Source: Yamadazyma tenuis (Eukaryota; Ascomycota; Pichiomycetes; Serinales; Debaryomycetaceae). From it: a DNA stretch of 64,000 nt. The stretch spans positions 558,001 to 622,000 of the forward strand of contig NC_089461.1 of the NCBI RefSeq assembly GCF_029203305.1, written 5' to 3'. The translations under genes and the position numbers were made by a program. Positions 27,626-36,261 of the stretch are shown here, one piece after another. The first letter of the stretch is position 1, and each line of letters opens with the position of its first letter. The notes beneath the pieces were generated by a model. That model was given only the letters and a program-made list of their open reading frames with translations. It was not told the origin of the DNA and did no database searches.

Positions 27626-28009
27626 ATGAATGACTATAAGAGAATAATGACACATCCAGCTCCAGCTGGCAAGAGTGAAGAGGAGAACACATTGGCAACC
27701 CTCGGGATGCGGATTCGGAAATCGATCGCTGACGGGTACAGTGGACCATCGCATTCCAGTTACTCGTACAAGGGAAATGCCAATGTCAAAAGACAACCAT
27801 TACCATCGCATGTATCGCAGCCACCGGCGTTGTCCAATAGTCTGTCGACATTTGACTCATCATCGAGTCTTTCTGAGTGGGATAGTTCATTCAGTCTGGT
27901 GTTACAGACTATTCCGCAAGTGAGCTCGAATAAGAGACGAATGGAGGATCTGGAAAATCTGTATATCCATCCGGTGTATGGGGTTTTGCGGACTGACGAA
28001 GAGTTTTAG
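27626..28009 (+). CDS. Small Dif1/Spd1-type protein, possible ribonucleotide-reductase regulator
   Basis: This 127-residue protein is hydrophilic and probably largely disordered. It carries a short core LGMRIRKSIADGYSGPS (about 26-42), which fits the Hug-type motif shared by the small RNR regulators Dif1 (GMRIRQRVDQGY in yeast), Hug1 and S. pombe Spd1. Dif1 holds Rnr2-Rnr4 in the nucleus outside S phase; Spd1 also inhibits RNR. A Ser-rich middle and an acidic C-terminal segment (EDLENLYIHPVYGVLRTDEEF) follow. The start is the first ATG. It is divergent from CAR2. I see no MCB (ACGCGT) in the 216-bp shared promoter. Function is inferred from one short motif. Confidence 0.6.
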   Translation: MNDYKRIMTHPAPAGKSEEENTLATLGMRIRKSIADGYSGPSHSSYSYKGNANVKRQPLPSHVSQPPALSNSLSTFDSSSSLSEWDSSFSLVLQTIPQVSSNKRRMEDLENLYIHPVYGVLRTDEEF

Positions 28010-28268
28010 GGTTCAGGACGACAAGCCAAACGACGGCTGAGAGTAAAGGGTATGTATTTTATAGGTGAATTTATTTCAGGTTATGAGTCGTAGCTTCATA
28101 GAGTGCTTCTGGTTAACTCATTCAACAAGTCAGATCATAAACAAACTTTCTCTTGAAATGTCTTCCTTCTAACTTGTATCAGCAAGTATTCTATTGAACA
28201 CTATTCTGTGGTTATTTCTCAGTTGTCGCATTTTCCTTCCGCGCTTTAACTCACTCCCCCCCATCAAC

Positions 28269-29780
28269 ATGCTTGTCCCAGGAAAGGTGTTCACAGCCTT
28301 TCACAACCTCAGCCTCCAGGCCAGGTCCCTTATGGTACTACGGTTTCTGTTGGCCCTTGTGGCATTTTGCATGTACATGGTGTCGTTAATCGGGCCTTTG
28401 TTGACAACGAAATTCTACTATGTTAGAATCAATTGTTCTCATTTGGATGTATCAAAAGGCATCTACGAAAGCTTGAGGAACTCGGTTTCCCACTCGACGA
28501 CGGACCCAAAGTACCAGAATATGGGCTCCAGACTTCCAATAGACACCTCACTTACAAATAGTGAAATCACCATCTTGTCAGAATATGCCGAGGAGAAAGT
28601 CGAACACGCTCCACAGTACTTTGTGGGATCTTTGTGGCAGTTCTGTGTGGGTTACTATAATATAACAGAGCTGACAGATTCCAGTGGTGACATCACATAC
28701 ACAACTCATAACGATCGGTTGGTGTGTACTAAAGATTCGTCTCAACGATCAGTTTTCAACTACAGGGCCACCATGGAATCGTATAGTATGGATGGAGTTC
28801 TTGCATACTCGCTCCAGTCGTCTCAGTACACGGACGCGAAGTACAACCGGGCGGTAGCTCAGCAGTTGCGCCGGTACAAATCGGTCCCTATCTCGTTGGT
28901 TTTGACTTGCATCTTTAGCTTATCGTGCACCGTGTTTACCTACGTGTTGTACAGCAACAGAAAGGGCCTGCGTGACTTGACCAATGTCCCCAAGTTCTTG
29001 CTTCATGGAATGGCTGTGGCGTCCGTGACTCCCTTTGTGGCAGGGGCAGTATCCACATGTAGCATCACCCTCTTGCTGCGAAACCTTCGCAGTGATATCA
29101 ACCTGAGTTTTGGGTCATTTGGAATCACCCTTCAGATGGGGATACTTTGGTATACAATCACCTGCTTCGGTCTTGGGGCCACCATCTTACAGATGTTGAG
29201 CTGGATAATTCCCGTGTGGTGTGCCAACCCACCGGAGGAGAATCAGCTGAGTGAGTCTTATTACTACTCCAGGTCGGGTGACATTGGTAAGAGGTTTACC
29301 TCGACTGTGCACTTGCACACTATCTCCAGCATCCCATCTACCGATCCTCGTGATACGCTTTTGTACGCCAGTGATTCAGAAGCTTCTGACTTGGATGACC
29401 ACTCTTCCATCCACGAGACCGTGGCCTCCGGTAAGGAACGAGATGTGTTTTATGATTATAAGGAGGAGAAAGAGAATAATAAGTTAAGGAAATTGGGAGA
29501 AAGTCTTTCACGAAATACGTCTGTTCGGCACTTGAACCGTAAAGTTATCAAGAGACCCACCATGACACTGATAGAAGAAATGTCTGCTGCTGATGTGAAG
29601 AATGCCATATACAACAGCAACGAATACTCCCCGTTGCCTCACCACTATAGAGTTGAGACCTTTGACGGGTTTGGCGGTGACAACAGCCATTTTAGACATA
29701 ATCCGGCCAACAACCCATTTTTAACGACGAACGATATCCAAGATATTGCAGACGACGAGTCTGTGGATGACAAATATTAA
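28269..29780 (+). CDS. ECM7: Four-span Sur7/PalI/claudin-type membrane protein, Ecm7-like
   Basis: The 503-residue protein has one N-terminal membrane helix (about 22-45), a large extracellular loop, and three helices in the middle (about 208-232, 240-265, 280-305). A long Ser-rich cytosolic tail follows. The loop contains GSLWQFCVGYYN, resembling the (G)LW-x-C claudin signature used by Sur7/PalI proteins. Topology and tail length suit Ecm7, which is linked to high-affinity calcium influx with Cch1-Mid1; a Sur7/Fmp45 paralogue is an alternative. The longer frame lacks an ATG before 28269. ATG5 follows on the same strand. Assignment to Ecm7 specifically is tentative. Confidence 0.6.
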   Translation: MLVPGKVFTAFHNLSLQARSLMVLRFLLALVAFCMYMVSLIGPLLTTKFYYVRINCSHLDVSKGIYESLRNSVSHSTTDPKYQNMGSRLPIDTSLTNSEITILSEYAEEKVEHAPQYFVGSLWQFCVGYYNITELTDSSGDITYTTHNDRLVCTKDSSQRSVFNYRATMESYSMDGVLAYSLQSSQYTDAKYNRAVAQQLRRYKSVPISLVLTCIFSLSCTVFTYVLYSNRKGLRDLTNVPKFLLHGMAVASVTPFVAGAVSTCSITLLLRNLRSDINLSFGSFGITLQMGILWYTITCFGLGATILQMLSWIIPVWCANPPEENQLSESYYYSRSGDIGKRFTSTVHLHTISSIPSTDPRDTLLYASDSEASDLDDHSSIHETVASGKERDVFYDYKEEKENNKLRKLGESLSRNTSVRHLNRKVIKRPTMTLIEEMSAADVKNAIYNSNEYSPLPHHYRVETFDGFGGDNSHFRHNPANNPFLTTNDIQDIADDESVDDKY

Positions 29781-29915
29781 GAGTTAGACACTGCAGTATC
29801 CTAGTTAGACACTTGAATAAACACTAATATTCGTACACCCTGACTTGCATACTAGGTGGAGCTGTGAAACCAAATGCATTTTGCAGCAAATTCCGCGCAC
29901 CGATGATCACAACTA

Positions 29916-30689
29916 ATGACTGAGGTTCTTAAGATAAGACATAAACTCTGGAACGGCTCAATCAATGTTCGAATCGAGTTCGACGATGGGTCTCCCGAGC
30001 CCAAGGAATACTTATTGACGGTACCCAGAGTTTCATATCTCCCGATACATTTCAAAGATATGGTTCTATACTTCCGGAACTTTGGCCCTGTTCAAGAGCC
30101 CATCTGGCTAGAATACAACGGTATTCCTTTAAAGTGGAATTTGCCCGTCGGAGTGCTCTACGACTACTATCACCTTCCCAAAATCCTCGACAGGCGCCAT
30201 CAGCTTCCCATTCTCGAACTAACAGTGAGGTCTGGATCCAAGTGGCCAGGTGACCTAATACCATTTGATTATAAGGGAGAAATAGATTACGAAAAGACCA
30301 TGTGTGACAATTTTTTCAACCAGCTCAAACAGAGCAGCTTTGTGGCCAACGGTAACTCCAAGTTGGTGATGAATTTGAGCAAAGATAACTCCACCCGGCT
30401 CTGGCAGTCTATTGTGAGTCACGACTTAAACGAGTATGAAAACTTAAACAAGAAGATTCTCCCGAAAAGAGTCTCTAAGTTCCCCATCAAGATATACTTG
30501 CCAGGCACTCCAATCATACAGCTCCCAATAGCGCTTAATGACGAGTTTGGTCATATCTTGGACCAGTTTCCGGGATTTGATGCGTATATTCATGGAATTC
30601 AAGTGAACAATATCCGTCTGCTTGAAATAGCGGAGCTTTGGCGGGTGTTCAGACACCTGGACAACTTTTTGTATATAGTAATGGTGTAA
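29916..30689 (+). CDS. ATG5: Autophagy protein Atg5
   Basis: Atg5 is conjugated to Atg12 and, with Atg16, forms the E3-like complex that directs Atg8 lipidation on the phagophore. The 257-residue protein begins MTEVLKIRHKLWNGSINVRI, the conserved start of the first ubiquitin-like domain, and has SYLPIHFKDM. The acceptor lysine for Atg12 is most likely K138 in FFNQLKQSSF. The second ubiquitin-like domain includes KFPIKIYLPG and the C-terminal RVFRHLDNFLYI. It converges on TRM140, with only 12 bp between the two stop codons, so the 3' untranslated regions must overlap on opposite strands. Confidence 0.94.
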   Translation: MTEVLKIRHKLWNGSINVRIEFDDGSPEPKEYLLTVPRVSYLPIHFKDMVLYFRNFGPVQEPIWLEYNGIPLKWNLPVGVLYDYYHLPKILDRRHQLPILELTVRSGSKWPGDLIPFDYKGEIDYEKTMCDNFFNQLKQSSFVANGNSKLVMNLSKDNSTRLWQSIVSHDLNEYENLNKKILPKRVSKFPIKIYLPGTPIIQLPIALNDEFGHILDQFPGFDAYIHGIQVNNIRLLEIAELWRVFRHLDNFLYIVMV

Positions 30690-30701
30690 CGAAATTAATG
30701 A

Positions 30702-31664
30702 TCAACTGTCTATCGTAAACACTGCCTGCAACCAGTTTCTATACATTTTGAGCTGCTTCTTCCGATTGACCAATAACCGTCTATCAGTGGCTATTTGAAG
30801 CTCTTTGAACGGGCCGGTTACCGTGAAGATTTCTCTTAATTCTTCTTCAGTGAAGAAATACACCCTGGTGCCATCTCCTCTGATATAGAAATTGTCTTGC
30901 AACAACCTGTTTTTCTTGAACCGTACTTGGGCCAAGTCATACCTACCATAATCTCGGAATAAAATCTGTCCACCCGGCTTCAAACACTTCTTCAAATTCG
31001 AAATGGCTTGTTCCCACTGATCAGGATGTAAAGCTGAAAAAATGAACACCATGATAATCACATCACACGAGTTCTGCTCGAGGTCTTCGGGAATCTCCCC
31101 CTGAACATTGGCCACATCCCACACAGAAGAATAAGCTATTCCCAATTCGCTGTTTTCCTTAAACGCTGAGTTGGACCGTACGAGATCGACTGCAACTTTC
31201 GAGTAATCACACCCAAAGATCTTCAAATTTGGGTTCTTGTTCTGCTCCAATATGGGGAAAAACGTGTTTCCAGCACCACACCCGATCTCCAATATCGAAG
31301 TCTTTTCCTGATAGTCTTCACTGGTAAACTTGAATAATGAAGGGAATTCAATTTGAAGCCATTTACGGTCCTTGAAGAAGTTTTCACGGTTATGCTTGTA
31401 GAATATATCCCAGTACTTGGCGGGGTTTGAGTTGTAGAGCTTCTTGTCGAAGTCTTTGACGGGGTTTTCATATTGTACTTCTATGAGCTTCTGACACTGT
31501 TCAATCTGTTCAGGACCCCATTCCACATGGTCCCAGGCGTTGTGGTTAAAAACCTCCTCCTCGTTCTCGAGGAAACGCTGTCCGAATGTGAAGGGCGAAT
31601 CTTTGCCGATTCTGGTGTCCAAAGGTGGTTTGGTTTCTTTTGGGGTGTTCTCTCCGATCGTCAT
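30702..31664 (-). CDS. TRM140: tRNA m3C32 methyltransferase, Trm140/METTL2-8 family
   Basis: Trm140 forms 3-methylcytidine at position 32 of tRNA-Thr and tRNA-Ser with SAM. Visible landmarks are FGQRFLENEEEVFNHNAWDHVEW near the N-terminus, PAKYWDIFYKHNRENFFKDR, the SAM-binding ILEIGCGAGNTFFPIL (about 124-139), and VIIMVFIFSALHP. There is no actin-binding N-terminal region of the S. cerevisiae Abp140 type, so this is the plain methyltransferase form. The frame also has an ATG at 31715. I prefer 31664 (320 residues) because the extra 17 codons span an A-rich run and a PAC motif that look like promoter or leader DNA. Confidence 0.93.
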   Translation of the reverse strand: MTIGENTPKETKPPLDTRIGKDSPFTFGQRFLENEEEVFNHNAWDHVEWGPEQIEQCQKLIEVQYENPVKDFDKKLYNSNPAKYWDIFYKHNRENFFKDRKWLQIEFPSLFKFTSEDYQEKTSILEIGCGAGNTFFPILEQNKNPNLKIFGCDYSKVAVDLVRSNSAFKENSELGIAYSSVWDVANVQGEIPEDLEQNSCDVIIMVFIFSALHPDQWEQAISNLKKCLKPGGQILFRDYGRYDLAQVRFKKNRLLQDNFYIRGDGTRVYFFTEEELREIFTVTGPFKELQIATDRRLLVNRKKQLKMYRNWLQAVFTIDS

Positions 31665-31683
31665 GACGTTGATTTTTTTTATC

Positions 31684-31693
31684 GCGATGAGCT
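31684..31693 (+). promoter_or_regulatory. PAC element GCGATGAGCT upstream of TRM140
   Basis: This is an exact match to the PAC consensus GCGATGAGMT, found in front of ribosome-biogenesis and RNA-modification genes and bound in yeast by Dot6/Tod6/Pbf1-type factors. It lies 20 bp before the chosen TRM140 start, unusually close, so it may lie in or next to the leader. Confidence 0.5.
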
Positions 31694-31833
31694 CCAAAAT
31701 TAATGTTGAGGCCATTTGCAGCCATTTAATGGTTTGTTTAAAGGTGGTTGTAATCTTCTAATACACCAGAGAAACTAACGCACTTTACACATTGCTGTAA
31801 CGTCATACATTTTATACCTGCGAAGCTTAATAT

Positions 31834-33363
31834 CTACAACTCTACAAGCGAAGCACCAGCAGAAGGCTTGGTGATGATCAATGCACTGTCCAAGGTCTCC
31901 TGAGTAATTCCTGGGAAGTTCTTTTGATAGTACTGTTCGGTCAAAGCCTTGGTCAACTGGTCGATTTTATCGGTAGTAGTGATGTGGACCACCGAACCTC
32001 CAAATCCAGCACCAGTAACTCTAGACCCGTACGACCCGTTCTTCAAAGCAATATCACAGATCTGGTCGATATCAGCAGTCGAGTTTTGCACTCCATGGGC
32101 ACAAGTGTACTGGGAGTCATTGATGATTTGTCCCAACTCTTGCAAAAAAGTGGGTTTTGGTTCACTCGAAAGCAACTTCAACACTCTGAACACGTTCATT
32201 GATTCGGTGAAAACATGCTTGGATCTGATGTACAACTTCATTTTTTCGTACCTGACTGGGTACTTGCTCAAGTACCTTTGGGTGAATTGTTCAGTGGTAA
32301 GACCAAGATCAGTTGCAGCTTCTTCGGTGGTGAAGCCGTCTCTTTCTTCTGGAGTGTACAATTCTTCAACCACTTGCAAGATTGCTTCAAACATCTTGAG
32401 GGCTTGGTCGATGTTGTGGCCATCCCAATGTGGCCATCCCAACTTCTGTTCACAGTAATTGTCCAAGAATCCTCTGAAGGTTCCGGTTCCTAAACTAGAA
32501 TCAGCGACGAGCTTCAAGTCTGCGCGCTTTGCCAAAAGCTCCGCAGCCACTGCAAACTCCACCACTCTCAAGTTGTAATTGGTAGGGGCAGTTTCAACCT
32601 TATTGGCTTCTACCAATGAGTTGGAGATCAATAACACCATGTCATAGGGCTTGATGACGGGGAAGGCAAAAATCTCTCCATATATTTGGGGTTGGTAGTG
32701 AACCAACATGGCCTTGGATTTTTCTCCGTACACAGACGCACATTGATCCATTCCACCAGTATTCATACCCAAGTAGTGTTCCGATACAACCGTGATGGCT
32801 GTCAAATCTAACTTGGTGATGCTGGTGTAGCCATTGGCCCGCAAGAACAACAATGCCGAACACACACTAATGGCAGCAGAAGAAGATAATCCACCTCCAG
32901 TAGGTACTGTCCCGTCATAGACAATATTCAAGCCCTTAAAGTCGGAGTACTTGTATCCGTGCTTGTCGTGCAAGAATTTGGCTGCCACAAGGAACCCACA
33001 CTTGACGTAGTTGGTCCAGTGGAATGCTTCTTTGTTGATTGTCAAAAGACTATCTTGAGGCAAATCAAAGGTAGTTGCTTCGTACTTTGTATCAGTGTTG
33101 ATAACATTGACGGCAAAGTTGTTAGTGGTTGAAACAGCGGCCACGAGATCATTCTCAATGGCCATGGGCAACGAGCTGAAGTACACGTAGTCGATGTGGT
33201 CTCCAATCAAGTTAACTCTTCCGGGAGCCCTGGCAAGAAACGCTGGTTTCTCACCCGAAAAATGGTCCGCAAAAGACTTGACAAGGTTGTTGTACCTTGT
33301 AGTTTGGGTTTCTACTGTAGGGTAAAAAGATAAATCGTGGAAGGTTGGAACTAAATCAGACAT
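31834..33363 (-). CDS. GAL1: Galactokinase
   Basis: Gal1 phosphorylates galactose to galactose-1-phosphate with ATP, the entry step of the Leloir pathway. The 509-residue protein has the galactokinase signature GRVNLIGDHIDY (about 48-59), the GHMP-kinase ATP loop GGGLSSSAA (about 155-163), and the C-terminal GSRVTGAGFGGSVV. The GLSSSAA loop is intact, unlike the Ser-Ala-deleted loop of the regulator Gal3, so the enzyme should be active. The longer frame begins far upstream at a non-standard start inside the promoter; the ATG at 33363 was chosen. It is divergent from GAL10, across 728 bp containing the palindrome TGCAACGTTGCA. Confidence 0.98.
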   Translation of the reverse strand: MSDLVPTFHDLSFYPTVETQTTRYNNLVKSFADHFSGEKPAFLARAPGRVNLIGDHIDYVYFSSLPMAIENDLVAAVSTTNNFAVNVINTDTKYEATTFDLPQDSLLTINKEAFHWTNYVKCGFLVAAKFLHDKHGYKYSDFKGLNIVYDGTVPTGGGLSSSAAISVCSALLFLRANGYTSITKLDLTAITVVSEHYLGMNTGGMDQCASVYGEKSKAMLVHYQPQIYGEIFAFPVIKPYDMVLLISNSLVEANKVETAPTNYNLRVVEFAVAAELLAKRADLKLVADSSLGTGTFRGFLDNYCEQKLGWPHWDGHNIDQALKMFEAILQVVEELYTPEERDGFTTEEAATDLGLTTEQFTQRYLSKYPVRYEKMKLYIRSKHVFTESMNVFRVLKLLSSEPKPTFLQELGQIINDSQYTCAHGVQNSTADIDQICDIALKNGSYGSRVTGAGFGGSVVHITTTDKIDQLTKALTEQYYQKNFPGITQETLDSALIITKPSAGASLVEL

Positions 33364-33413
33364 GTTGAAATAGATAAAAACAGATGGAAAACAAAATTGA
33401 ACGAGATTTGGAA

Positions 33414-33423
33414 AAATATAAAC
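33414..33423 (-). promoter_or_regulatory. TATA-like element of GAL1
   Basis: The minus strand reads GTTTATATTT here, about 50-60 bp upstream of the GAL1 ATG, the usual position for a yeast TATA box. Confidence 0.5.
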
Positions 33424-33486
33424 GGTTTTTTTTTGGGGTAGAGGCAGCGCACCACTCTCAAGTGGGAGGACGATGGTGGGCGGAAA

Positions 33487-33500
33487 ATGCAACGTTGCAT
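33487..33500. promoter_or_regulatory. Perfect palindrome ATGCAACGTTGCAT, putative GAL operator
   Basis: A 14-bp perfect inverted repeat lies about 124 bp upstream of the GAL1 ATG. Its 12-bp core TGCAACGTTGCA recurs exactly in the GAL7-GAL102 promoter (37795-37806), and nowhere else that I noticed in the window. From memory, Candida albicans GAL promoters carry a similar palindrome (TGTAACGTTACA type). It is a strong candidate site for the GAL regulator of this clade. Confidence 0.7.
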
Positions 33501-33659
33501 CGCGACATTTCCGTTTGCGAGCCTCCCATTGGCCTACGCCCGCGCGCTTGGGCTAAACTTTTATGGCCGTTACGTGCCAGGTGCGTCTGCCATGGGGTAT
33601 AGTTCGGCGTCATTGGTTTTTCCGACAGGTGGATGGTATGGATGACGGTCATTGACAGT

Positions 33660-33716
33660 CAGTGAGCTGACGTTGGCTAGCCCAAAGCGCTGTCAGTGAT
33701 TGTTCCAGTGAGCTGA
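33660..33716. repeat. Direct repeat CAGTGAGCTGA in the GAL1-GAL10 intergenic region
   Basis: The 11-bp sequence CAGTGAGCTGA occurs at 33660-33670 and again at 33706-33716, with related TGACGGTCATTGACAGTCA and GCTGTCAGTGA between or beside the copies. It may be a duplicated regulatory site. No known factor site was recognised. Confidence 0.45.
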
Positions 33717-33838
33717 TTTGGCGGATGCTCAACACCGGTTTGCCGAGGGACCATGCTATTGTTGCCTTGACAGTTACAATCTCCAGGTTTGGCAAGTATG
33801 TTTGGGGTATAACCGGGGTTGATTATGGGGAGGTAAAA

Positions 33839-33853
33839 AGCAACGTTTCATTT
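33839..33853. promoter_or_regulatory. Imperfect copy of the GAL palindrome, nearer GAL10
   Basis: AGCAACGTTTCATTT matches the palindrome core with two changes. It shares the flanking ATTTCA with the copy before GAL102 (GCAACGTTGCATTTCA). It lies about 240 bp upstream of the GAL10 ATG. A role as a second, weaker site is inferred. Confidence 0.45.
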
Positions 33854-34030
33854 CAGGTGGGTATGGGGACTATTTTCGGTCTTACTTCCCAGAGTCACAG
33901 GCTCATAGCAACAATAGCCTTCATCCTGTCCCGGATTAATTGGCAAAGATCGAAAAATAAATGTCGCAATGCTGGGCCCCACTGGGGTTGACCCCCGCGC
34001 ACGCCCACATTCGTCACCTGCGTGCAGGTG

Positions 34031-34039
34031 TATTTATAT
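34031..34039 (+). promoter_or_regulatory. TATA-like element of GAL10
   Basis: TATTTATAT lies about 53-61 bp before the GAL10 ATG, mirroring the spacing at GAL1. Confidence 0.5.
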
Positions 34040-34091
34040 GGGATTATTCCTTGAATCTTTCCATTCTTCCAAATTTATCAACACACCCACC

Positions 34092-36158
34092 ATGAGCTAC
34101 ATCTTAGTTACTGGAGGAGCTGGCTACATCGGCTCACATACCGTCATCGAACTCGTCAACCACGGTTACAAGGTTGTGATTGTGGACAATTTGTGTAACT
34201 CGAGCTACGATGCGGTCGCCAGAATCGAGTACATTGTCAAACAACATGTCCCATTTTTCAACGTCGATTTGAGAGACTCTGATGCGTTGGACAAGGTGTT
34301 CAAGCAGTACGATATCCAGGGAGTCATCCACTTTGCTGCCTTGAAGGCCGTCGGAGAATCAACCAAAATCCCATTGCAGTACTACGATAATAATATCGGA
34401 GGCACCATCTCATTGTTAAATGTGATGAAGGCCAACTCCGTCAAGACCGTGGTATTTTCGTCGTCGGCCACCGTCTACGGCGATGCTACCCGGTTCGAAA
34501 ACATGATCCCCATTCCCGAGCACTGTCCTAACGATCCTACCAATCCCTACGGGAAAACCAAGTACATGATTGAACAGATCTTGAAAGACATCCACACCGC
34601 CGACAACCAGTGGAGATCGGCGATTTTACGGTACTTCAACCCCATTGGTGCCCATCCTTCGGGTCTCCTTGGAGAGGATCCTTTGGGAATCCCAAATAAT
34701 TTGTTGCCATACTTGGCCCAGGTCGCAATCGGCAGAAGAGACAAGTTGTCTATCTTTGGAAACGACTACGACTCGCACGACGGGACTCCAATCCGGGACT
34801 ACATTCACGTGGTGGACTTGGCCAAGGGCCACATCTCTGCATTGAACTACTTGAACAAGTTGGAAACTGGAGAAGGGTTATTCAGAGAATGGAACTTGGG
34901 AACCGGTAAAGGGTCCACTGTATTCGATGTGTACCACGCCTTTTGCAAGGCCGTGGGCCGGGAGTTACCGTACGAGGTAGCAGGAAGACGGGGCGGTGAT
35001 GTGTTGAACTTGACCGCCAATGCCACCCGAGCTAACACTGAATTGAAGTGGGAGGCAACTCTTTCGGTGGAAGATGCCTGTAAAGATTTGTGGAAATGGA
35101 CCACCGAGAATCCATTTGGATTCAACATCGACAACTACAAGTGGCAGGTGTTCAATGACGACAAGTCCGACTACTCCAACCGGTTGCATACGGTTTCCTT
35201 TGCCAATGGGTTCAAGGTTTCGTTGGCGAACAGAGGTGCGCTTCTCCAGAGCGTGGTGAAGAACGGGACCTCGGTGGTGTGTGGATTCCAAGACCCCAGC
35301 CGGTACATTGAAAAGTCCAACCCATTTTTTGGTACCACTGTTGGAAGAGTTGCCAACCGTATTGGTGGTGCCAAGTTTGAGTTAAACGGAAACACCTACC
35401 AATTGGCTGCAAACGAGGGTGCGAACACTTTACACGGAGGTTTCCATGGATATGACAAACAAACGTTTTTTGGTCCCGTGGCCAAGCAGGAAAAGAACGG
35501 TGATAAGGTGGTCAACACCTTCTTGTTCAAGTACGAAGACAAGGATGGAAACAACGGATTCCCCGGAGATGTTGAGTGTGTAATCAAGTACACGGTCGAT
35601 GACGAATCTGTTGGGATTGAGTTTATTGGTTCTCATTTGGAGACTTCTCCTGCTGAAGCCACTGTGATCAACTTGACCAACCACTCGTACTTCAATATTT
35701 CGGGAACCGACTCTACTGATGGTACCGTGGTTAAGGCCATCACCAACACTCAGTTGGAAGTGGACGACCTGTTGTTGCCAACCGGTAAGTTTGTACCCAC
35801 CCATACAGACATCACCAAACCTACCAAGATTGGACCTGATTGTGCTTTTGACTACTGTTTTGTGGTGAACGAGGCTGGAAGTGGTATTGACACCAGATCC
35901 GACGAATTGAAGCCAGTTCTTGAAGCCACTCACCCCAATACCAACATCAAGCTTGTTGCTGCTACCACCGACCCGGCCTTCCAGTTGTACACGGGAACTG
36001 GTATTGACACTCCTGGGTTCAAGCCTAGAAGTGGTTTTTGTGTTGAAAATTCCAGATTTGTGAATGCCATCAACGTTCCAGAATGGAGAAAACAGGTGAT
36101 TGTCAAGAGAGGTGAGACTTACGGATCTAAAGCCAAGTACACCTTTGTTGACGCTTAG
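34092..36158 (+). CDS. GAL10: Bifunctional UDP-galactose 4-epimerase / aldose 1-epimerase
   Basis: Gal10 interconverts UDP-galactose and UDP-glucose and also mutarotates beta-galactose to the alpha form. The N-terminal epimerase (about 1-340) has GGAGYIG (8-14) for NAD binding, SSSATVYG, and the catalytic Tyr153/Lys157 in NPYGKTK. The C-terminal mutarotase (about 355-688) has TVGRVANRI, ANEGANTLHGG with the catalytic His, and LTNHSYFNI. The fused two-domain form is that of many budding yeasts. The long upstream extension of the open frame is promoter sequence; the ATG at 34092 is preceded by CACC. Codon 560 is CTG (VDD-x-LLPTG), which would be Ser under table 12. Confidence 0.98.
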   Translation: MSYILVTGGAGYIGSHTVIELVNHGYKVVIVDNLCNSSYDAVARIEYIVKQHVPFFNVDLRDSDALDKVFKQYDIQGVIHFAALKAVGESTKIPLQYYDNNIGGTISLLNVMKANSVKTVVFSSSATVYGDATRFENMIPIPEHCPNDPTNPYGKTKYMIEQILKDIHTADNQWRSAILRYFNPIGAHPSGLLGEDPLGIPNNLLPYLAQVAIGRRDKLSIFGNDYDSHDGTPIRDYIHVVDLAKGHISALNYLNKLETGEGLFREWNLGTGKGSTVFDVYHAFCKAVGRELPYEVAGRRGGDVLNLTANATRANTELKWEATLSVEDACKDLWKWTTENPFGFNIDNYKWQVFNDDKSDYSNRLHTVSFANGFKVSLANRGALLQSVVKNGTSVVCGFQDPSRYIEKSNPFFGTTVGRVANRIGGAKFELNGNTYQLAANEGANTLHGGFHGYDKQTFFGPVAKQEKNGDKVVNTFLFKYEDKDGNNGFPGDVECVIKYTVDDESVGIEFIGSHLETSPAEATVINLTNHSYFNISGTDSTDGTVVKAITNTQLEVDDLLLPTGKFVPTHTDITKPTKIGPDCAFDYCFVVNEAGSGIDTRSDELKPVLEATHPNTNIKLVAATTDPAFQLYTGTGIDTPGFKPRSGFCVENSRFVNAINVPEWRKQVIVKRGETYGSKAKYTFVDA

Positions 36159-36261
36159 TATAGTTTATGAATAAAAGTTTTCTTTTACAAAGTCCTTTTA
36201 GTCAGAGACGACCCCAAATCATAGCATGTCTTCGTATATTCTATTACTCCAGTTCTATTAA

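Noticed and set aside
28050..28080. GTATGT...TTTCAG intron-like stretch after the Dif1-like gene
   Set aside because: It lacks a TACTAAC-type branch point, is only about 30 nt long, and lies after the stop codon.
33605..33624. CGG...CCG pair in the GAL1-GAL10 gap, and CGG-N11-CGG near 33720
   Set aside because: The first spacing is 14, not 11; the second ends in CGG rather than CCG. Neither is a canonical Gal4 site.
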